In this document: piece by piece, positions 6,277-9,726 of the stretch
Layout: each line of letters opens with the position of its first letter
Position numbering within the stretch: the stretch's first letter is position 1
Assembly (NCBI GenBank): GCA_024642025.1
Contig: JAHEBY010000069.1
Span: 1-9,726 of the forward strand
DNA: 9,726 bases
Reading direction: 5' to 3'
From: Comamonadaceae bacterium
GTDB taxonomy: Bacteria > Pseudomonadota > Gammaproteobacteria > Burkholderiales > Burkholderiaceae_C
Translations under genes and position numbers: made by a program
The notes under the pieces: generated by a model
Databases searched by the model: none
The model's input: only the letters and a program-made list of their open reading frames with translations
What the model was told of the DNA's origin: nothing

Positions 6277-6604
6277 GGGTATCCTCCTGTTCATCGCGCA
6301 TGGCGGCATCTTCCTTGCTGACCCAGTGCCAGGCATTCATGCAGCCAATGGCCAGGCCCGCTGCGAGCAGGGCAAGCGTCCAAGAGTGACTTCCGGGATG
6401 GGCTTTGTCCAACCACAAACCCAGTGCCACACCGAGCAGCGTCGGCACGGCTACGGACCACCCCACCAGCCCCATCATGCCCAGACCAAACCACACACCT
6501 GGTGTGCCGTGGCGCCTGGCATTGAGTTTGCGATCAGCCTTCATGCCCACCTGATTGATGAAATCCTCTGCTGGGCGGCGGGGCGGCTTCTGATCTTCAG
6601 GCAT
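6269..6604 (-). CDS. atpQ: N-ATPase accessory protein AtpQ (AtpI-like)
   Basis: A 111-aa protein with a charged cytosolic N-terminus (1-35) and two membrane helices (about 39-64 and 76-94). The core GLVGWSVAVPTLLGVALGLWLD (45-66), then SWTLALLAAGLAIGCMNAW (74-92), matches the AtpI-like 'ATPase gene 1' family, whose G.WLD...SWT pattern is well conserved. In N-ATPase operons this gene is called atpQ. AtpI relatives are small assembly or ion-handling factors (c-ring assembly or Mg2+/Ca2+ supply have been suggested), so an assembly role is plausible but inferred. The ATG at 6604 overlaps the end of atpC by 8 bp with only a weak GAG upstream, pointing to translational coupling; the longer open frame upstream lies inside atpC. 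Confidence 0.9.
   Translation of the reverse strand: MPEDQKPPRRPAEDFINQVGMKADRKLNARRHGTPGVWFGLGMMGLVGWSVAVPTLLGVALGLWLDKAHPGSHSWTLALLAAGLAIGCMNAWHWVSKEDAAMRDEQEDTHE
6283..6288 (-). promoter_or_regulatory. Ribosome-binding site of atpR
   Basis: A full consensus AGGAGG on the minus strand, 6 nt before the ATG at 6276, selects this start over the upstream Met codons of the longer open frame. It lies within the last codons of atpQ and is the strongest Shine-Dalgarno in the operon. Confidence 0.75.
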
Positions 6605-6986
6605 GTTGAAAGCTCGCGAAACGGTGAAGAAAACCGGTCTCCAACTTGGCCATGACCGCACGCACGTTTTGTTCATGTTCGTCCAGGTTCAGGAACTCCT
6701 CCTCCACCGCCGCCCGCAATTGCGCAAGGTCGGCGCTACCCAGTGCACGACGCACCGACACCATCACATCTCTTCCGGTCTTGACCAGCACACCTTCATC
6801 AAGCGCGAGGCAGACTTCGCCCTCAGAGGCGGTCTCGTAAATAAAGATGCCCGGCGCAAGGGCTGCTGCGCAATCCAGTCGGTGCGGCAACAGGCCAAAC
6901 GATCCACGGCGCGTCTCACTCGCGATGCGCAACACGCCGCTTCTCTCGAGGAAGATGTGCGACGGCAACAGGATCTTAAGATTCAT
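6597..6986 (-). CDS. atpC: N-ATPase subunit epsilon
   Basis: A 129-aa epsilon subunit of the rotor stalk. The N-terminal beta-sandwich (1-~85) contains RGSFGLLPHRLDCAAALAPG (27-46), the family's G.FG.LP.H.......L.PG pattern. The C-terminal part (~86-125) is two helices rich in charge (DLAQLRAAVEEEFLNLDEHEQ and an AVMAKLETGFLHRF end), the region that regulates ATP hydrolysis in bacterial F-ATPases. Its length is close to E. coli epsilon (139 aa). The ATG at 6986 overlaps the atpD stop by 11 bp; upstream in-frame Met codons lie well inside atpD and are rejected. Second gene of the operon. Whether it inhibits hydrolysis in this enzyme, thought to work as an ATP-driven pump, cannot be read from sequence. 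Confidence 0.92.
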   Translation of the reverse strand: MNLKILLPSHIFLERSGVLRIASETRRGSFGLLPHRLDCAAALAPGIFIYETASEGEVCLALDEGVLVKTGRDVMVSVRRALGSADLAQLRAAVEEEFLNLDEHEQNVRAVMAKLETGFLHRFASFQHA

Positions 6987-8421
6987 AAGCGATCGCCACC
7001 TGGCCTGGCTCTTCGTGGGGCTGGGCCTTTGCCCTGACTTCATCAATCGCCCCAATCATGTACAGCGCGCTTTCCGGATAGTCCTTGAATTCGTCCGCCA
7101 GAATGCGCTCGCACCCCTCCAACGAATCCTCCAGGCTGACGAACTTGCCTGCCGTGCCACTGAATTGCTCTGTCGTGAAAAAGGGCTGTGTCAGAAAACG
7201 CTCGAGCCGACGAGCCCGGGCCACCAGATTGCGGTCCTCCTGGGCGAGCTGTTCCAGCCCCAGCATGGAAATAATGTCTTTCAATTGTGCGTACTGCGCC
7301 AGCGTGCGCCGGATGGCTTGTGCCACTCGGTAATGGCGCTCGCCCACGATACCGGGCGTGGCCATCTTGGAGCTCGATTGCAGCGGGTCAATAGCCGGGT
7401 ATAGACCTTCGCTGGCTCTTTTTCTCGACAACACGATGGACGCAGACAAATGAGAAAAGGTGTGCACTGCAGCCGGATCGGTAAAGTCATCAGCAGGCAC
7501 ATACACGGCCTGAATGGACGTAATGGCTCCGGTATCCGTGTTGGCGATGCGTTCCTCCAGAGCCGACAGCTCGGTACCCATGGTGGGCTGATAACCCAGG
7601 CGCGATGGCATTTGCCCCATCAGGCCAGATACTTCGGCGCCAGCCTGAATGAACCGAAAAATGTTATCAATCAACAGCAGCACATCCCGATGTTCGTCAT
7701 CCCGAAAATATTCGGCCATCGTCAACGCGGCATGGCCCACCCGAAAGCGGCTGCCCGGCGGCTCGTTCATCTGACCAAAGACCATCACCATATTCGGCAA
7801 CACGCGCGCTTCGCTCATCTCACGGTACAGCTCCTCGCCCTCCCGACATCTTTCGCCGATGCCACAAAATATGCTGACGCCTTCCTGATGTCCAACCATG
7901 TTGTGGATCATTTCAGTTAGCAGCACTGTTTTTCCCACACCGGCCCCGCCGAAGAGGCCAGCTTTGCCACCGCGCTCCAGGGGCATCAGCAAGTCGATCA
8001 CCTTGATACCGGTCACAAATACTTCCGAGCGGGTGGTACGCCGGGCCAGCGCCGGAGGCGACTGGTGGACTGATCGCCACATGATGCCTTCGGGTGCCGG
8101 TTTTTGATCGATCGCATGGCCGAACACATCAAACATGCGTGACAGAATGCCGTTGCCCACTGGGGCCATCAATGGCCCGCCGGTGTCTTGCACTGCCATG
8201 CCGCGGGCCAGGCCTTGGGCGGGTGTTAACGCAATCGCGCGCACATGATGGGCATCGCGCTGTGCCAGCACTTCCATCACGATGCGCCCGTTTTGAGCAT
8301 GCAGCACCGTTTGAATGGCCGGCAGGTGCTCTTCAAAACGTACGTCAACCACGCTACCGCGCACGGATGCAACCGCACCGACATTTGGCGCGTTGGATGT
8401 AACGCGGCTGCTTTGGACCAT
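6976..8421 (-). CDS. atpD: N-ATPase subunit beta (catalytic)
   Basis: The 481-aa catalytic subunit. The P-loop is GGAGVGKT (158-165), the catalytic glutamate is E190 in GIGERCREGEELY, and the Walker B strand is LLLIDNI (248-254). VPADDFTDPAAVHTFSHL (308-325) and SRKRASEGLYPAIDPLQS (332-349) are typical beta segments. The C-terminal lever loop that is DELSEED in E. coli reads LEQLAQED (389-396), followed by the conserved LVARARRLERFLTQPFF. The usual GERTREG has Cys instead of Thr (C192). The upstream in-frame codons run ATC, GAC, CCA and then a TGA stop, so ATG 8421 is the first possible AUG start; its Shine-Dalgarno is weak. It is the first gene of the operon, with a 157-bp gap and an FNR-like palindrome upstream. 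A beta gene at the operon head is characteristic of N-ATPases. Confidence 0.97.
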   Translation of the reverse strand: MVQSSRVTSNAPNVGAVASVRGSVVDVRFEEHLPAIQTVLHAQNGRIVMEVLAQRDAHHVRAIALTPAQGLARGMAVQDTGGPLMAPVGNGILSRMFDVFGHAIDQKPAPEGIMWRSVHQSPPALARRTTRSEVFVTGIKVIDLLMPLERGGKAGLFGGAGVGKTVLLTEMIHNMVGHQEGVSIFCGIGERCREGEELYREMSEARVLPNMVMVFGQMNEPPGSRFRVGHAALTMAEYFRDDEHRDVLLLIDNIFRFIQAGAEVSGLMGQMPSRLGYQPTMGTELSALEERIANTDTGAITSIQAVYVPADDFTDPAAVHTFSHLSASIVLSRKRASEGLYPAIDPLQSSSKMATPGIVGERHYRVAQAIRRTLAQYAQLKDIISMLGLEQLAQEDRNLVARARRLERFLTQPFFTTEQFSGTAGKFVSLEDSLEGCERILADEFKDYPESALYMIGAIDEVRAKAQPHEEPGQVAIAYES

Positions 8422-8578
8422 GATGTCTGGTCACTCTAACGCCTGGCCGTGTTTGTGTGTGCAGTTCAGCCCTAGAACCTGACGCAGACTTGATTCAGAT
8501 CAATGGCAGCGCCGTGGTCGCTACTGTCCCGGCTTCTGGTGCGGCACACCCAATGACGAACTGCTTCGCCCGCAAAGC
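8422..8578 (-). promoter_or_regulatory. Likely promoter region of the N-ATPase operon
   Basis: This is the only intergenic stretch of real length in the window. It separates the stop of the upstream antiporter gene from atpD, both on the minus strand. The downstream genes are so tightly packed that their transcription most likely starts here. It contains the FNR-like palindrome at 8490-8503 but no convincing sigma-70 -35/-10 pair; the best -10-like matches are weak (TAGAGT at 8438-8433 fits four of six). The start site is therefore not assigned. Confidence 0.5.
8490..8503. promoter_or_regulatory. FNR/ANR-type operator, perfect consensus
   Basis: The sequence TTGATTCAGATCAA is an exact match to the FNR-family consensus TTGAT-N4-ATCAA, with both half-sites perfect. 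Its centre lies about 75 nt upstream of the atpD start. At the standard class II distance (-41.5) it would place the transcript start near 8455. FNR/ANR/DNR regulators of the CRP superfamily bind such sites in response to low oxygen or nitric oxide. The match is seen directly; control of the operon is inferred, and the -10 element is weak. Confidence 0.6.
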
Positions 8579-8589
8579 CTATTTTGCGG
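8570..8589 (-). repeat. Inverted repeat across the antiporter stop codon
   Basis: CCGCAAA and TTTGCGG form a 7-bp stem with a 6-nt loop spanning the TAG stop of the Kef-like gene. It could be a weak transcription end or mRNA-stability hairpin, but no T-tract follows on the minus strand, so it is not called an intrinsic terminator. Confidence 0.35.
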
Positions 8590-9726
8590 AATGCGCCCTC
8601 CCGGCCCGCTCCTGCGCCATCTGCTCCTCAAGCTGTTGCCGTCCCTGTTTGACCACGGCGATCAGCTTGGCGCGGTCCTTGTAGTGCGGGTGCAGTTGCT
8701 CAAACAGCGCCAGGTTGTGCTCGCGAAACCGGGCGGCAGTTTGCTTGGCCTGCTCGGCACTGCGGCCCAGTAGCTCCAGCACGCTAGCGGCGCTTTGCAG
8801 GCTTGATTCAAACAACTCGCGTTGCACCAGCATGACGTTTCGGTCTCGCAACTGGTTCCAGTGCGTTACATCGCGGGCTCGGGCCACAATTTGCAGGTTG
8901 GGAAAGTGCTCCTGTGCCAGGTCCACAATCTTCAGGCTTTGGTCCACATCGTCAACCGCCACCACCAGCACCCTGGCGCTGCTGGCGCCCGCGGTTCTGA
9001 GCAGGTCCAGCCGCGCGGCGTTGCCAAAAAACACCCGGTAGCCAAAGCTGCGGGCGGCTTCAATCATGTCGGCGTCGTGGTCCAGCACGGTGCAACCCAG
9101 GCCATCGGCCAGCATCACCCGCGCCACGATTTGCCCGTAGCGGCCAAACCCGGCAATGATGATGGGGGCTTCCTGGGGCTCCGAGATTTCTTCCATGGCC
9201 GGTTTGCCCAGGCGTGCAAAGCGCGGCAATAGCAGCTTGTCGATGGCCACCAGCAGCAACGGGCTCACCAGCATGGAGACCGCCACAGCACCAATCAGCA
9301 GCGAGGCGGTTTCGGGCGCGAACACCTTGGCACCCGCTGCCGCCTGAAACACCACAAACGCAAACTCGCCGCCCTGCGCCAGCAGCAGCGTGAAGACCGG
9401 CCGCTCCTGCAGGGGTACGCCCATCAACCGGGCCACGCCATAAATGACGGCACTCTTGAACAGCAAAAACCCGACCACGATGGCGGCCATCAAACCCGGG
9501 GAGCGCATCAACACCCCAAAGTCAATGCTCATGCCCACGGCAATGAAGAAGAGACCCAGCAGCAGCCCCTTGAACGGCTCGATGTCGGTTTCCAGCTCGC
9601 GGCGGTATTCGCTCTCGGCCAGCAGCACGCCGGCCAGAAAGGCGCCCAGCGCCATCGAAAGCCCCACGTATTGCATCAAGGCGGCAATGCCCACCACCAG
9701 CAAGAGCGACGCAGCGGTAAAGATCT
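8579..9726 (-). CDS. KefB/KefC-type glutathione-regulated K+/H+ antiporter, C-terminal part
   Basis: The C-terminal ~381 residues of a CPA2-family monovalent cation:proton antiporter; the 5' end lies beyond the window. The frame is open to the edge, and the apparent start at 9703 is an internal TTG. The membrane part contains DIEPFKGLLLGLFFIAVGMS and LLLAQGGEFAFVVFQAAAG, both strong KefB/KefC segments. A RCK_N (Rossmann) domain follows, with IIIAGFGRYGQIVARVM and VLDHD for nucleotide binding, then FFGNAARLDLLRTAGA and IVARARD. A charged helical tail ends the protein. KefC-type systems release K+ and take up H+ when activated by glutathione adducts, acidifying the cytoplasm during electrophile stress. 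The regulatory-loop HALE motif of E. coli KefC reads RELE here. It lies on the same strand as the N-ATPase operon, 157 bp upstream; co-transcription is possible but an own promoter for atpD seems more likely. Confidence 0.9.
   Translation of the reverse strand, partial: IFTAASLLLVVGIAALMQYVGLSMALGAFLAGVLLAESEYRRELETDIEPFKGLLLGLFFIAVGMSIDFGVLMRSPGLMAAIVVGFLLFKSAVIYGVARLMGVPLQERPVFTLLLAQGGEFAFVVFQAAAGAKVFAPETASLLIGAVAVSMLVSPLLLVAIDKLLLPRFARLGKPAMEEISEPQEAPIIIAGFGRYGQIVARVMLADGLGCTVLDHDADMIEAARSFGYRVFFGNAARLDLLRTAGASSARVLVVAVDDVDQSLKIVDLAQEHFPNLQIVARARDVTHWNQLRDRNVMLVQRELFESSLQSAASVLELLGRSAEQAKQTAARFREHNLALFEQLHPHYKDRAKLIAVVKQGRQQLEEQMAQERAGRAHSAK

Noticed and set aside
8104..8116. Second FNR-like site (TTGATCGATCGCA) inside atpD
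   Set aside because: Only one half-site fits; the other half does not match ATCAA at the required spacing, and it is within coding sequence.
8570..8589. Hairpin after the antiporter gene as an intrinsic terminator
   Set aside because: A 7-bp stem is present but no T-tract follows on the transcribed strand, so it is recorded only as an inverted repeat.
9701..9703. TTG at 9703 as the start of the antiporter gene
   Set aside because: The frame stays open to the window edge and the residues upstream continue a membrane helix; KefB/C proteins have ~240 more residues before this point.
1..9726. Mobile elements, CRISPR arrays, tRNA or rRNA genes, attachment sites
   Set aside because: No transposase or integrase motifs, no repeat-spacer pattern, no cloverleaf-like sequence; nearly all bases are in recognised genes. 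The N-ATPase family is known to spread laterally but no transfer boundary is visible here.

Overview
The window is dense, GC-rich bacterial DNA. Its gene content and protein style (a second, N-type rotary ATPase, a KefB/C-type antiporter, a TSUP permease, a TRIC/UPF0126 protein) suggest a proteobacterium, most likely a betaproteobacterium of the Comamonadaceae/Burkholderiales kind. That placement is inference from protein resemblance; no taxonomic marker is present.

The core (about 8503 down to 1700, minus strand) is a complete nine-gene operon for an alternative F-type rotary ATPase, the N-ATPase, in the characteristic order atpD-atpC-atpQ-atpR-atpB-atpE-atpF-atpA-atpG. Its hallmarks are visible. 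The beta and epsilon genes come first. Two small membrane-protein genes, atpQ and atpR, precede subunit a. There is no separate delta gene. The b subunit is long (258 aa) and its C-terminus resembles the delta C-terminal domain. The c subunit carries two membrane glutamates (Glu30 and Glu63) and a Na+-site-like EST..Y motif. Almost every junction overlaps or nearly touches (overlaps of 11, 8, 8, 11, 4 and 4 bp, plus one 2-nt gap). The exception is a 34-nt gap before atpE, which holds a small hairpin, an A-rich stretch and a GGGG Shine-Dalgarno. This fits extra translation of the high-copy c subunit. A perfect FNR/ANR-type palindrome (TTGAT-N4-ATCAA) lies 75 nt upstream of atpD and suggests oxygen-responsive control.

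Upstream of the operon, on the same strand and cut by the window's right edge, is a KefB/KefC-type K+/H+ antiporter (8579-9726). A 157-bp gap separates it from atpD. At the left edge are the end of a GNAT acetyltransferase (1-306, plus strand), a TRIC/UPF0126 membrane protein (964-323, minus strand) and a TauE/SafE (TSUP) permease (982-1734, plus strand). The last two diverge with only 17 nt between their start codons. The TSUP gene converges on atpG, and the two overlap by 35 bp at their 3' ends.

The N-ATPase genes would build one membrane rotary machine: alpha, beta, gamma and epsilon in the catalytic and rotor part; a, c and the b-delta fusion in the membrane and stator; AtpQ and AtpR as accessory proteins. 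In organisms studied it exists alongside a standard F-ATPase and is thought to act mainly as an ATP-driven ion pump. The system itself is already described. The less expected points here are the FNR-like site, the atpE leader, the 3' gene overlap and some departures from usual motifs in the beta and c subunits. No insertion sequences, CRISPR arrays, tRNA or rRNA genes were seen. The only non-coding stretch over 50 bp is the 157-bp gap upstream of atpD.
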